In this document: in pieces, positions 1 to 11,641 of the stretch
How positions within the stretch are numbered: position 1 is the stretch's first letter
Layout of the letters: each line of letters starts with the position of its first letter
DNA from: Lentinula raphanica
Taxonomy: Eukaryota; Basidiomycota; Agaricomycetes; Agaricales; Omphalotaceae
Direction of reading: 5' to 3'
DNA length: 64,000 bases
NCBI GenBank assembly: GCA_027919835.1
Contig: JANVFP010000001.1
Coordinates: 186,001 to 250,000, forward strand
Notes under the pieces: model-generated
The model's database searches: none
Told to the model about the DNA's origin: nothing
The model's input: the letters and a program-made list of their open reading frames with translations, nothing else
Translations under genes and position numbers: made by a program

Positions 1-1615
1 GAAACAGAAAGCCGAGTCTGAACAAGAGATCGCTAACAAGGAAGACATATGCAATGCTCGCGAAACCGAACTCGCATCGGTGAGGAATGAGTTGCTAGAC
101 TTGCAGAGTCAGAAGTCGAAATTGGAGGATGCATTCCAGGTGTGATTTGCGTATCATAACGTTTATGTCTGCTGACCAATCACAATAAAGCGAGAAAATG
201 AAGAAGTGAAGTTACTGAGGTCGAATATCACTTCTGCGATGGACAAGGTGAATGATCTGGAGGTGGCACTGAAGGTGGCACTGAAGGTGAGATCTCTACC
301 TACATCGGCTAGATTTGGAACACACTGTTATGTAGGGCAAAACCGAAGCAATTGAATCTCTTCAGCACGAGATAGAGGACGCCAAGGAAGTGCGCGCGCA
401 GCTACAGGTTGGTTTTCAACGTCATACCAAGGTCATAACTGAATCATGATCACAATCAGAGCACAATCGAAGAATTCGACAGCACGAAGAGGATCTTGAA
501 TGCCATGCAACGAAGACTGCAAGAATCCTCATACAACGAAGGATTGCATGCAAAACAGAAGGCAGAACTCGAACAGAAGCTGGTTAAATATCAAGAACTT
601 CAGCTCTCACTCGCTGAGGCACAGAAAGTAAGACTGACGACATCTTTCAACCTTCTCGCTCTGACTCCGTCCAGGCCAACCAGGCTTCTCAACTCAAAGT
701 AGATAGCGTTGAAGAGAACCTGAGATGCTTACAAGTTGGGTACATTCAACATAGAATATGACCTCCCCTGACCTTCTACACTCACTAGAGCGGCTATGAA
801 GCACTCGAAGTCAAACTTCGTTCTCGGGACTGCCAGATCAAAACGCTCGAAGCATCAATAAGTCAGAAAGACATTGTCCTCGAACGGACTCAGAGCGATC
901 TTCAGGTAGGGCGTGCATCATGACAAGGAATCTATTTCATCGAATATGCCGAACAGGACCAGTTAGAGACACTCCGCGCAAATTTGGACGATCTTCAGAA
1001 TGATCGACGGGACAGAGTCTTAAAGGTATGTTACCGACACTGTGGATGTGCTGTGTACTTACTATCTATCAACGTAGAGCCAATTCACAAAATTACAGAA
1101 GAGTTATGAGCTTCAAACGGTACGATATATTTCCTATAACGCCATTGATACTTGGGGCGACGAGTCAGTAGGAAACTTTGAAACAAGCCCAAATCGACGC
1201 GGCCAAAGCGATTGAACACTATCAGGAAGCTCTCGAGCAGGTTACCGCTGAAACTTTTTCAATGCATCTTAGTCGTCTTACTGAAATCATTTTGCTCTAG
1301 TCGAATAAAGAACCCGAGATGCAGCAGGAACTTATCGCCGCACTTAATCTCAACAGAGAATTAAATGATCGAATTCTGCAATTACAGAGCGAAGTTGCTC
1401 AGTGTCAAGCCATGCACACACATGCAATGCCGTCTGGGAGACTTCAAAATAGTTCTCGTCATGCGAATGCGAAGGGATTGCCTCAATCCATAATTCACCG
1501 TAAATATGCGCTGAAGCCTATTAAAGTCAGTAAAACTCTTCATCGTGCCTACTCGCCTTTCACTTTGTCACAGATCGATTGTCCCTCAACAACAGAGACT
1601 CAATCAACCAGCTAG
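1..1615 (+). CDS. Coiled-coil protein, 3' part (5' end outside window)
   Basis: Ten exons are readable: 1-139 (partial), 191-286, 336-407, 460-627, 675-734, 789-905, 957-1025, 1078-1119, 1172-1240 and 1301-1615, ending in TAG. They join into one open frame of about 381 residues. The sequence is rich in Glu, Gln, Lys and Leu with heptad-like spacing throughout (for example DQLETLRANLDDLQNDR), so a long coiled coil is expected. The last ~60 residues are basic and Ser/Thr-rich and look disordered. All nine introns (50-60 bp) fall between codons (phase 0), so every exon is a multiple of three. No catalytic domain is visible and I do not recognise a named family. A scaffold or cytoskeletal role would be a guess. 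The same exon style recurs in the gene at 11642-13397. Confidence 0.75.
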
Positions 1616-2097
1616 TTCTGTCACTGTGGACATTGTGATTCTTTGTTTAACCAGCTCACAACGCGACGTCCCGTATTCTATACCATTTTTCTTGTATCAT
1701 AGATATTGGCCATACATAATGAGTTCAGCGCAAATCCACTGATGCTCAGAATACGTGTCCACAGGCGAAAATATAATATTAGCCTCAATCCACGTCACGG
1801 TTCAACTCATCCCCGAACACTTAGCGTTCTCGTATCTTCTCAGAATGACAAAACGCTCAATTTGAGCATGCGAGAGGCAAGCTTTCACTATGATCGTCGA
1901 CAGAAAGAGTTTGACTAGTCTGAGATTTCGAAAAAAATCAGTGTTTCCTGCTACAGTACCAGTACTAACTAGATATTCTTCGCTCGACTGTAACGTGCAA
2001 CAATTACCAAAACCGATTGGGTTTACTGAGATTGAGATCCATACGTCGTACGATGGCTTCATCAAAACTCCTGGTCTCTTTGCAACCTTTGGATCAC
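1616..2097. other. Convergent intergenic region
   Basis: Tail-to-tail spacer between the coiled-coil gene and the minus-strand gene that ends at 2098. Short overlapping frames exist on both strands but none shows a family motif or sensible splice joins. I see no gene here. Confidence 0.5.
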
Positions 2098-2995
2098 TCA
2101 ATCCTCGGCCGTTTCCATAAATCGTTTTCTCCGGGATCTCGCTGTCGAAGAACCTTTCGGAAGAACCTTCTTATGTCGTTTCAAAGCAGATTTAATGAAT
2201 TCATCAGCGACCCAGTTGTCATGATACTCTTTGAGAAACGGATATCTCTTCAGAGCCTTATGCATGAGACGGGTCTTCAGAATTGGGCTGGCAACACGAA
2301 GATTGTAACTCACCATATTCTGAATCTCCTGGATGTCTGCAAGAGATTGTTCGCTGAATGATTGCGCACAGTCCAGCTTCTTCCCAACAACTTCATTCAT
2401 GAAATTCTGAAACAGAGCTATATCAAAAAATGCAACGGAAACATGGATATGAATTACGAACTTCAACATCATCGAACCTGGTGTCTGCCCATCCTAATTG
2501 AATGCGCAGATTATACCCTCCTCGACTAGGCTTGCCAGCTTCACCAGGAGGCTTTGGTATCTTATCCTCCGGCTCAGATGCCTCCTCCCGTTCGTTAGAG
2601 TTCATGAGAACATTCGGTGCCACTGACTCCGAAGTGTTCGAACCACCAGTGATAACTTGCCTTGAAATTATGCGAGGCTGGGTAGAAGTGAGCAACACTG
2701 GCGTATCACGGTTTCGGGGGGGAAAGTGCTTCGAATCCCTTTTGCTCTCCTTGGGGACGAGCAACGAGGCCTGGAAGCTGGGGTCTGGCGAAAGTGAACG
2801 ACTGTGGCGGTAAGGAGATGTCCGGGCACTTGTTCGAGGAACTCTCAAAGCTCCAGGCGTGTTAAGAAGGCGGCGATCAGCTGTTACAGACTGAGGGGTA
2901 GAGGAAGAGCGTAATTCAACGCGATCATATAGGGTTTTGCGGATGGAGACCGTGTTAGGACGAGGATTTGGATGGGCAGGATCTCCTGGGTTCAT
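2098..2995 (-). CDS. Agaricomycete GRGGYN/YHDNW family protein, copy 1 (intact)
   Basis: Model on the minus strand: exon 1 2995-2462, exon 2 2406-2314, exon 3 2256-2098; 261 aa. Both introns (55 and 57 bp) are phase 0 and sit at the same positions as in the paralogue at 21409-22444, which fixes the second acceptor. The first ~130 residues are Ser/Arg/Pro-rich and probably disordered. They are followed by the conserved core PPGEAGKPSRGGYNL, a 31-residue middle exon, then EYHDNWVADEFIKSALK and a basic tail. This core recurs in many mushroom hypothetical proteins to my knowledge. No biochemical function is known to me. The gene is divergent from the RING gene starting at 3674. The start is the first ATG in frame with the family N-terminus. 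Confidence 0.75.
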
Positions 2996-3673
2996 AACGG
3001 TGAAGAAGTATAATGTGAACGACACTAACCAACTCACTATTTATACAAAGCTCGCTACACACAAAGACTTATAGATGAATGAAAGAGCATTGTCCCTAAA
3101 ACATATGGTCTTTGCTTGCGCCTGTTGGGCGGGCGTCAATTTCGAACCCGGACTGGCGCTCAGAAATTGCACTCAAGTTGACACGTTCATCCACGTCGGT
3201 TTATGGCAAACTTCGTGTGAGGATAGGATAGATTCGAATACAAGCATTCAACGCAATCATCAAGATACCCTCTCGATCTCCATAATGTCTCTACGCTGTA
3301 ATCACGCGGCCTTAACGTTCAACAGCGACGAACGAGACCCCGAACAAAGAAATTTCTTTGCGTGTACGTACCTGATACTCAAACAAAGCATTCAAATGTT
3401 CACCTGCCAGTGATTCAAGGTTTCCACCTTCGTCAACTTTCCGATTATCCATTCCTTCCTTTCTCCCACTCATCATATCCTTGTCGAACTTGTCGAACTT
3501 GACGGTTCTTCGACTACTAGCGGCAAGTGATCATATATCTTTCAAAGTTCTCGGTACTCAAGCTTATTTGTTCTCTCCCGATTGTCCATCCAGTTTACTC
3601 CCTTACAATCTCCATTCAAGTGAGTGACTGCATCCCATCATTCCATCTCAATATTCAGTCTACGTGTACACAG
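2996..3673. promoter_or_regulatory. Divergent intergenic region
   Basis: About 680 bp between the starts of the minus-strand family gene (2995) and the RING gene (3674), so it presumably holds both promoters. The stretch just upstream of 3674 is pyrimidine-rich, as is usual for basidiomycete promoters. A short direct repeat (cttgtcgaa twice) lies at about 3481-3500. No specific factor site can be called by eye. Confidence 0.4.
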
Positions 3674-4541
3674 ATGCCACCCATCGACAGTTTCTCTCAG
3701 ATTGCCGCCACTCGCGGTTCCGTCAACATGCCGCCGTATTCGCTTCCCAAAGCTCCTACCAGGGTGGATACTAATCAAAGTCGAAATGGTCCTCACTCAT
3801 CCGGCTCTCTCACACACGATGCGATCTCTACACTGATTCAGGCGCCTATAGTGGACGAGGAAGACGTGGTCCGTCTTGCAAAGATTGTAGTTCATTCTAC
3901 ATCTCGTTGATAATTCTGAATCTAATCACCTCCAAAGGCACCTGCGCTCAGCAAGGAAGAGAAATTGCAAAATCAACTTCGAACGATCGAAAATGAACTA
4001 GAGGTAAGCTACTATGATCATGAGTGTTATATATCTCTTGTCGCTGATATGTTCATCATATAGAATACCAATGCGCGTCTGCGTCAGGTGGATAAAAGCC
4101 TGCTAGAAATTCGTACTGCTGCCGAAGAACGCAACACGTGCAATATCTGCTTTGAAGTTTACATGAATCCCCGCAGGTTAGTCCATATTAACAGCCTGTT
4201 ATTGTAGGACTTACAATACTCAATTACACTCATCTAGTCTTCCCTGTGGCCACGTATTTTGCGGAAACTGCATCGCAGGACATGCCAGGACTCGCTCTAG
4301 CAAAGAGAAGAATGGATTTTGCCCTGCTTGTCGCGCTGTTTTTGGTCGTTTCACTCCCATTGTCGCACACCACGTTAAACGTGATGTCTCTGACATGACA
4401 GCAAAGGTCCAGAATCAAAGTCCCAAAGCCTTAGGTAAACTTCGTCGTACCAAACGCTTTAAATGGCCTTTAGCGTTCAAGTCTTCTCCTACCACCCTTC
4501 CGTTCCCGCTTGATAAGACTCAGAAGGACATTGGATTCTGA
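3674..4541 (+). CDS. RING-HC finger protein with coiled coil (likely E3 ubiquitin ligase)
   Basis: Exons 3674-3886, 3938-4003, 4064-4176 and 4238-4541 give 231 aa. Residues ~72-115 form a short coiled coil (SKEEKLQNQLRTIENELE). A C3HC4 RING follows: CNIC, then CGHVFCGNC, then CPAC, with all eight metal ligands present and correctly spaced. The last ~65 residues are basic. RING-HC domains bind E2 enzymes, so ubiquitin ligase activity is the family expectation; the substrate is unknown. The ATG at 3674 is chosen because it opens the frame just after a pyrimidine-rich leader; an upstream in-frame extension exists but lacks a better start. The first two introns are phase 0 and the third, within the RING, is phase 2. 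The gene looks intact. Confidence 0.85.
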
Positions 4542-5777
4542 TGGTGTTTTGGCGAGCTTCTCCATAAGCAGAGAATCCCCGTTATTGGCAGGCCATATCG
4601 TAGTTGATAATGCTGCAATGTTATAAACCTTTTCTCACCTAATGATCAATCATCCGATAATGCAAGTGTGAACTAAGATTCTCAGCGAGAATCAGTTTGT
4701 CGCCGCAAGTAAAAATTGCTTATAAAGAGGAGGATGTAACAAGGTAACCTGGTGCGACAGAACGTTTATAACCCAATGATACACTGCTCAAACCAATCTT
4801 GTGTCAAGTATCATTATGTAGCGGCCAATACGTGCTCATAATCAGACAATCTGGCACCAGGACCATTGACCACAGTCAGGACTCAAGATCGGACATTCAT
4901 CGGACGCTGATCGGATTATGATCAACCTATATGATTATCTCAAAGCGTTTTGGAACACCTATCACCAAGTCCAAGAGCACACAAAATGTACCGCAATGAG
5001 GGAGGTGAGGAAGAATCGGATATCCAAACGTTCATAGCAGTACTAGCACTTCCTCTACCACTCAGAGACCAGAACCCCCCATCTCCTCCAGCCCGACCAA
5101 TCAAAGGCAAAATCCCATCCAACACGCAGTGCTGATCCTCGGCACAGGCATGGTTGCAGCGCCGGTGCAGGGGGAAAATACGATTGACCTTCACTCCTGT
5201 CGATTCTTTTTGTGCGCTGCGATCTCTGGGACGCGAGGGTGTACCTCGGTCCTCAAGTACGGGTCTTGCTGGAGCTCCATGCCACCTGGGATATCGAGGC
5301 AATATCTGTGAATGGATGAGACATCGGGGATGAAGGTATTGAGGCCGTGAGGATTGAAAGAGTCGTAATTGCGTCGTCTTCGGAAAACTCCCATTCGTCG
5401 TCTGAGATGGATAATCATATGATGTGGATGCAGAGTCAGGATTTTTCGGAAAATGGCCATAGATATTGATGGTCAACGTACTGAAGGTGTCCTGAAAGAG
5501 AACGTTCAGTGCTTGTGAGAACAATTGTCAACCATGGCCTAAACACAAGACGACAAACAAAACATCGTAATCCAACACCGTGTTTGCCCGCCTGGGGCGC
5601 ATTGAAAGAGCGCGCAAAAGCTGCGGTCGAATACGGTATGAAGAATCACATTCGTTCGCCCGAACGAGGAAATTTCAAGATCACATACCTTAGAACTTGA
5701 ACACTGGAAGAGACTGGAAGAAACGACAAAATATGTAAATGTTCAGATCCACGTCGCGCACGAGGCTGACTCTACGC
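4542..5777. other. Mostly unassigned region
   Basis: No supported gene. Minus-strand frames at 4940-5524 and 5191-5460 are open; the second contains a plausible-looking stretch (DIPGGMELQQDPYLRTE). They cannot be joined into a convincing spliced product and show no family motif. The 6-bp direct repeat CTACGC at 5772-5777 is the left target-site copy of the element that follows. Confidence 0.4.
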
Positions 5778-6782
5778 TATGACGTTCCTTTTGTACAAAT
5801 ATTATTAGCGCCTCATATATTACTTAGCGCCTCATACATTTCTCAGCGCCTCAAACTCGATGCCGAATTGATCCTTTTGGCTTCTTTTCCCAGCGCACTC
5901 CGTAACAAATCAGCGCACTGCATCACTTTTCAGCGCACTCTATAATTTCACTGAGTGTTTTCATAGTATTTTGATATTTTGACTTGTCCATTGTGATTTT
6001 TAAGTGTGTTAAAGCTCAGGAAAGGACTAATAGACATTTATCTCTTCATCTCCTCACCCTTATTTGAGTTATCTTTTGTTATCAGCTCTTATCAAAAGCT
6101 ATCTTATCAGAAAAAGGTCACCAGAGATCACAAGTCACACACTTTTAGCGCTCAAATCAGATGACTTAGTAGATATTACTCATGAGTCTAGACAAATCTG
6201 ATGATCGGATCGAATCTGAGTGATCGGAATGAGTGGGAATTAGCACCTGATACAAATCACATGATATATGCATGATCCTGAGAACTGATGTTTTCGTGTC
6301 TCCTCGTGTCTCCTCGCGTCGGTTCAGGTCTCCTTGTGTCTGTCTCAATCTAAATGAGCTATTATTTGACTATGGTTTCTCAATTAATAATATTTAGGAG
6401 AGTTCTTCAGCATTGTTAGCAACTTTGTACCATAAAAAGAGCCAGGAAAGGCTTAATCATGAGTCAAATCCTCAAAGCGCTACTGAGCGGTTATGGAGTG
6501 CGCTAAATTATTATGGAGTGCGCTGGGTTGAGAAGCCAGACAGCATAAGTTTGCCTTCGAGTCGAGGCGCTGAGGAATGAATAAGGCGCTGAGTAATATG
6601 TAAGGCGCTGATAATATTTGTACGAAAGGAACGTCATAGGAGTGCGCTAAATTATTATGGAGTGCGCTGGGTTGAGAAGCCAGACAGCATAAGTTTGCCT
6701 TCGAGTCGAGGCGCTGAGGAATGAATAAGGCGCTGAGTAATATGTAAGGCGCTGATAATATTTGTACGAAAGGAACGTCATA
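5778..6782. mobile_element. Non-autonomous inverted-repeat DNA element, 1,005 bp
   Basis: The left end starts TATGACGTTCCTTTTGTAC and the right end is its near-perfect inverse (GTACGAAAGGAACGTCATA). The flanks carry the 6-bp direct repeat CTACGC at 5772-5777 and 6783-6788, the expected target-site duplication. Subterminal zones hold repeated short motifs, GCGCCTCA and GCGCACT on the left and their complements on the right. No transposase frame is present, so it must have been moved in trans. The superfamily is uncertain; a 6-bp duplication does not fit the commonest fungal groups cleanly. The right end is present twice in tandem (see the repeat entry). Confidence 0.8.
6495..6782. repeat. Perfect 144-bp tandem duplication of the element's right end
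   Basis: Positions 6495-6638 and 6639-6782 appear identical base for base, and both copies end in the terminal GGAACGTCATA. The duplication lies wholly inside the 5778-6782 element. Its perfection means it is recent or held uniform. Confidence 0.9.
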
Positions 6783-7330
6783 CTACGCCATTAAGACAGT
6801 TTAGACAGGTCCATGGTGATGTTCGAGCTTGAATAACGGAACACGCGCGTAAGGGAACTTCTATTCAAAAACTGAACAACAGGAGAAGAAATGTCGAACT
6901 TCAGACACGTTCTAGTCAATGACTGTTTCTGCTGCCCCAAGGTCGGGTCTGCATACTTGAGGTAATGACCTGAAGAAGAAAAATACCATACATACCTGTT
7001 CGAGGTCGAGTCTGACGCTGAACTTGGAATCCGAAGAATCATGTACGACTGATGTACACGTGCCACATGTAAAAAAAAAATCAGCGCTGCAGCGCCCCTA
7101 CAGCGCCTACTAATCACTGTCAGGTCAGTCAACGGTCAACCTCCCGCTACTTCTCATCGTCTTACTTTCCTTACCTCAGAATCAATGGTCAACATATTGT
7201 GAGCTGCTATCCAATCTCGTACTCTAACGGTGAGAATTCAGTATCCCGATATTTTCTTCTACGATCTGTGGAGCTTATTACTATGTACTCATCCGAACTT
7301 TGGAGACGTGGCCAATTCTGATTCTTTTGT
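6783..7330. other. Spacer without a supported gene
   Basis: Contains a homopolymer run of A (about 7071-7080) followed by a small GCGC-rich patch with three CAGCGC motifs (7082-7110). Frames on both strands are short and unrelated to known families. Confidence 0.4.
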
Positions 7331-7725
7331 GAATTGTCCATTTCGCCATCTACCATGTTTCTCCTTGCTCCGAATCGACACCAACTTCCATTCTCGCATC
7401 TCGGTCTCAAGGATCAAGGAACGCGTTATCGTTATCGCAAGCATTACCTTGACCTCATCAGCGGAAATACGCCCAAGTTTTCCTTATGCCCTCAGATCCT
7501 TGTTTGCGGGCCGGGGTGGCAATACCGCCAAAGCTTTCCAATGACCTCTACTGGCCCTCCATCTCCGTATCCCGCCTGAGCTCTACTTGAAAGAGCTCGT
7601 AGCAGGAGGCTTCGATGTGTGTTCGAATCAGGTCGCATTTTCCGAAACGCAGGCATCGACCTCGCGCACAACCCGAAGTTAACGATCTGTGAAGTCTATA
7701 TAGCTTATGCCGACATGGACGACGT
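7331..7725 (+). pseudogene. Lysyl-tRNA synthetase relic (class II catalytic core fragment)
   Basis: Three patches in shifting frames match fungal cytosolic lysyl-tRNA synthetase in order. ELSISPSTMFLLAP with HLGLKDQGTRYRYRKHYLDL corresponds to the motif-1 area. [15 protein letters not shown] is the segment leading to motif 2. [18 protein letters not shown] and [12 protein letters not shown] are motif 2. The frame changes between patches, and the invariant Glu of the Asn-Pro-Glu-Phe stretch is changed (NPKL). The N-terminal anticodon-binding domain and motif 3 are absent. It is therefore a dead fragment and the functional gene must be elsewhere. Family assignment is confident; the exact ends are approximate. 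Confidence 0.75.
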
Positions 7726-8231
7726 GCCAACGAAATTTCCGACAAGTACAACGTTTTCACTATTTGCCGATTTTACACCTTGGCCGAGGAGAGCCATGAT
7801 TATTCCACTTGACCACATGCCAGTGAGTTCTCTTGCTCTTCCTTCGACAAGCGCGACACAGTCACTCATAGATTTACCTTGCTCCAAAGGTCGTCTACAG
7901 TCAATCGAACATGTAGTACTTGCACCACCCTTTCCTACTCTCTCAACTTCCAACATGCACCGAAAGCTAAGGTCGAAGAAACTTAAAGTTTCCTGGTCTT
8001 TCGTCTCAATCGACTACTGTACACTATGGTGACTGTCATTGTACTACTAGTCTGTCCCATAAATGATCTGTTATACCAGTTCTACTGCGTGAAATACCTC
8101 CCCACTTGAGATAGATGAGTGATTGCCACTATAAACCATGACTTGCCATCCTCTAGGCATGAGTTGCAAGCAAGCTGCGCATGTAGTAAACTGTACCGAG
8201 CTCGACAGTCTTGTCAGACGTGATTTCTCCA

Positions 8232-9037
8232 GTGGACGTCAAGCCAGTGAATGTTAGCTTGGACTTGGTGGAAGATGAATCTGGTCTCGGGCTTTATTCG
8301 AGTGAGTGCATGTATACTCTTGTTTTGCTTCGATATTCGTGATATGTTGCTCTATAGCTTCTCTCTACCACACTCTCAGAAAATACTACTCTACAGTAAG
8401 TCGTTATTGAATGTCTAGGAGAACGTCGGTGATTGATTTGGTTGTTAGAATCTCCTGGCTTCACCGTACCGGCCGCTCTTCACCTGTGTTTGTTACGGAA
8501 GCCAAATATGACGCCGCTGTACAAAAAGGTAGCGGCATGTTTCATTGAAGGTCCAGAAGCCTGTTTTACCTTTACTTCATTTTCACAGGGTGAATGAATA
8601 CCTTGAGGGAACGGGTAAACGAGGAGGTATGGTATGCGTAGCCTTCTATCCCGCGAGCAGGCTCATCCATTTACACGCTTCCAGGTCCTTTGGTCACTAC
8701 TGACAATGTCACTGTCCGTTCAGATCTGCGTTTATATGAGTCTGATAACAACGCTACGATGAAGGGGTAAGAGATAAATTATCCATACAGTGTTAAGGAT
8801 ACTGAAAGTGTGCCAGTGCTTGCGAAGGTTGTCGAATTCTACAGGATATTTCGTTTCCAGTTGCATTTCTTTGATGGCGCGAATGCTGGACTGTGGACTG
8901 GAGCAGATGTTGGAAAAGGCACGCGGAAATTTCTTTGGATGATCGATATGTCTTCAAATATGTTTATCTGCTATACTGACAGGATACAGAAGTCTACCAC
9001 CTTTGTCTTGAGGCCAAATGTCGTTCCCGTTTTTTAA
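8232..9037 (+). pseudogene. Unidentified multi-exon gene, probably decayed
   Basis: Several exon-like blocks separated by GT..AG introns are visible. They include a block reading SPGFTVPAALHLCLLRK (about 8459-8528), one reading TTDNVTVRSDLRLYESDN (about 8695-8768), and a final block from about 8816 to the stop at 9037 (VEFYRIFRFQLHFFDGA). The blocks look like real coding sequence in composition. The frame cannot be carried from 8528 to the next block without a stop, so I read it as a broken gene. I do not recognise the family. It sits between the lysyl-tRNA synthetase and cullin relics. Confidence 0.4.
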
Positions 9038-9261
9038 CGTTCATATCTCACTTTCAAACCCCCTTCTCAAACTGTGTATATTCAAGTATGTATATGATTC
9101 CTGATACCTCTTTATGCGTTGGCAAACCCCGGGGTGTGGTTTGTCGTACATATAGGTTAGTAAACGAAGATACCCTGCATGTACAATACCTTCAATGAGA
9201 GCTACTAAAAATTTGGCGCTCATTGACGCCTATTTTCTCTTTGTGTTCCACCGAATCATTC

Positions 9262-9908
9262 ATGTCCCCTTCTACCCCAGTCAAGAAATTCGCCGTCAAC
9301 GGGCAACTATTCGAGGAGGAAGAACCCTCGAATGATGATGAGGAAGAATGCTTGGAAACCCGGGAAACAGAGATGGCGACACTGGAATCCCACAAACAAT
9401 TCCAGAATTCCATTTCACGGTTCAGTTTTGACCTGTAAGGCTATACTTCCATCTACCTGTACATCTGCATCTGTGAATTATTAGTACACGATCATTATTG
9501 TACATATGGCGCAAGCTATAGTCGTTATAGCCATCACTGGCCAGGCTCCTATCATCAAGGGATGCTATGTATCCTAGACTCAAATCATCATGCATCATCA
9601 CTTATGTGCGCTCAAAGGGTCGTCTGTACGGCGAAGTGGATCCAATTGCTTCCTCCTGGCAACTTGAAACACAACCACATCCATTCCGCCCTTCTACATT
9701 CTCTATTACATCCGTGACATCTGAAGCGTCAGCTTCTACCCATTCCTCGTTCGCATTCATCTCAGACCCCGAGAAAGCGCGAGAGGGGGAAGTTCCATTT
9801 CTTGAAAACTCACAAGATAATTATACGATTTATGCTCTTCACGCTACAGATATTCTCTCTAACGAGAAGAGAAGCATGAGAGTGGCAGATTGTATAAAGG
9901 AGTCATGA
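9262..9908 (+). CDS. Hypothetical protein, two-exon model
   Basis: Exon 9262-9434 encodes an acidic N-terminus beginning MSPSTPVKKFAVNG. A 110-bp intron (GTAAGG..CAG, 9435-9544) joins in frame to 9545-9908, which encodes a Ser/Thr-rich segment ending VADCIKES. The total is about 178 aa. The splice is supported by a good donor and by frame continuity only. No domain is recognised. The 3' end touches the cullin relic on the opposite strand, so this could be a chance frame in a decayed region. Confidence 0.35.
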
Positions 9909-11460
9909 ATACCTCGATTAAATCTTCGATGCGTTTCTTGATGACGAGAGTATTCGGTTCGAACTGACCAGCCAGCAGCCGCCTCATTGATCAAGTCATT
10001 GTGCGACATGTGTTTGCGATCTTTCATGATCCGGACGATTGAGGCCTTGAAGGACGGTCAGTGACGAGCGTAAGTTACGATGATGGGTATACTCCTGTTA
10101 GGTGCCGCCTCTCTTCGTCTATGCGATCGCGGGTTTCCTTCAATTCCTCTCCGCTTTCTACTCGATGAGACTGTACTGATCTTGATTTTTTGCAATAGAG
10201 CAGTGAATGCCGAATTAAAAGAAGAGGACCCAGTGGTTTGTACGTCCCGATCAGGAGGGTGCTTCTTCAGAATCTCATATTTGGCGCATGCTAACGATTG
10301 TAATTGACGTTGAAGGTCGGCGTGCTCGAGAGCTGTGACCTGATGTATTTCCTGCAAACTATTTGAGAGCCATTTGTTGTAACACATCAGCGGCTTAAAG
10401 TATACCTCATATGTCAAAAATCATCATCTTTCAGATCTTCAAAGAGAAGGAGAATGAGCGCAGCATATGTGGCTACATTGACATCCTGTTCTTGAATGTT
10501 GTCCGTATATCAACATTTCCCAAAAAGAGTTGCCAAGTGAGTTGACGACCAGAATGGCGAGAAAGGTAGAACTGTTCGAACAGCTTCAGGGTTTCGAGTA
10601 GCTGTTGAGGTAGATTGCAGGACGATGACGAATGTGACATCGGCCAAAAAGTCGATGTCATTATGATCATAGAGAGATCAATATCAGGCGACTAGATGAA
10701 GGGAAATGGTTTCTTGAGACACGAAATTCCTTGAGGGACCATGTGAAAGAGACGATATAGTCGCCCTAAATCTTCGAACTTGTCGAAGTCAATAAGTGTT
10801 TCGAGACCAGAATTGAGCACAGCTAAGACGGCGTCAAGATGGGCAGTAAGAAGATGATATGTAAAATCCGTGGGAGGGTCCAGCTGTTGTCCTGGAAAGA
10901 TGGGTGCGGGATTCTTCTGATTCAAAACGAGATTCGACCTACTGAATGATGAGCGCCACCTTCTCTGAAAAGAAAACTCATTTGACCTTCAATAGATATT
11001 CTGAGGTACACTGGTTTCGAGAATAGATAGAACGCTTCGCTTTTCTCTGAGTAACACAGGTTCCAGGTCTTGTTGGTATACTGTACGAGTGTTGTCTTCG
11101 GAATCTAACCTCCGGCGTAAGACGTCGACACAACCTTTGACAGCAGAACGATTAATGGTATATCCCTCCCGTTCGTATTGGATCTGATCCAAGATTGCAG
11201 TCATAAGGCGGTCTTGAATAGGAGGAGGACGAATGATATTCGGATCGAGGAATAATTGGCATGTTTCTGGAACTTCGACATTCTTCGTATACCATCCTTG
11301 ACGCGCACAATCTAGTTTAGGAAACCTTTGTGAAGATTCAAGAGATGGATGTTCGGGCTTATCTATGGTATAGCTTGGTTGGGTTGTTGATCTTGAAGGA
11401 GCGGCAGATCCGCGCTTTGGGCGACATGGCACCAGGAAGGAAGGAAATTGACCGTTCATC
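9840..11460 (-). pseudogene. Cullin relic (CUL3/CUL4-like), internally deleted and frameshifted
   Basis: Reading the minus strand, cullin signatures appear in order. IQDRLMTAILDQIQYEREG and INRSAVKGCVDVLRRRL come from the N-terminal repeats (about 11240-11090). TYHLLTAHLDAVLAVLNSG and FEDLGRLYRLFHMVPQG lie at about 10870-10740. Then FEQFYLSRHSGRQLTWQ (about 10580-10535), LQSLACAKYEILKKHPP (about 10300-10250), and the neddylation-domain segment MKDRKHMSHNDLINEA near 10027-9980. Roughly 250 residues are missing between the second and third blocks. At least three frameshifts and several stops interrupt the rest. A 54-bp GT..AG intron is still recognisable at about 10390-10335, which argues for a DNA-level copy rather than a retrocopy. 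It cannot encode a working cullin scaffold. Confidence 0.8.
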
Positions 11461-11641
11461 ACAGTGACACAGTCTCCTGAGGAGTTCATGATCGGACATT
11501 CATTGGGCGCTTATGAGATTGTAAAAATAAGCTCCGCCCCTAGTGATACCGTACCCTATCTCAAAATCTTCTTTCGGAATCGTCAAAATTTGCTCGAGCG
11601 TATGAGAAAGCAGTGATATTTAGAGAATCAGACTACAAATA

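Noticed and set aside
2423..3037. 204-codon unspliced frame as the full gene
   Set aside because: Paralogue comparison shows a donor at 2461 and two further exons; the unspliced tail is intron translation.
3100..3170. Possible tRNA because of a TTCGAACCC stretch
   Set aside because: No matching acceptor stem, D-loop or anticodon arm could be folded around it. No tRNA or rRNA gene was found in the window.
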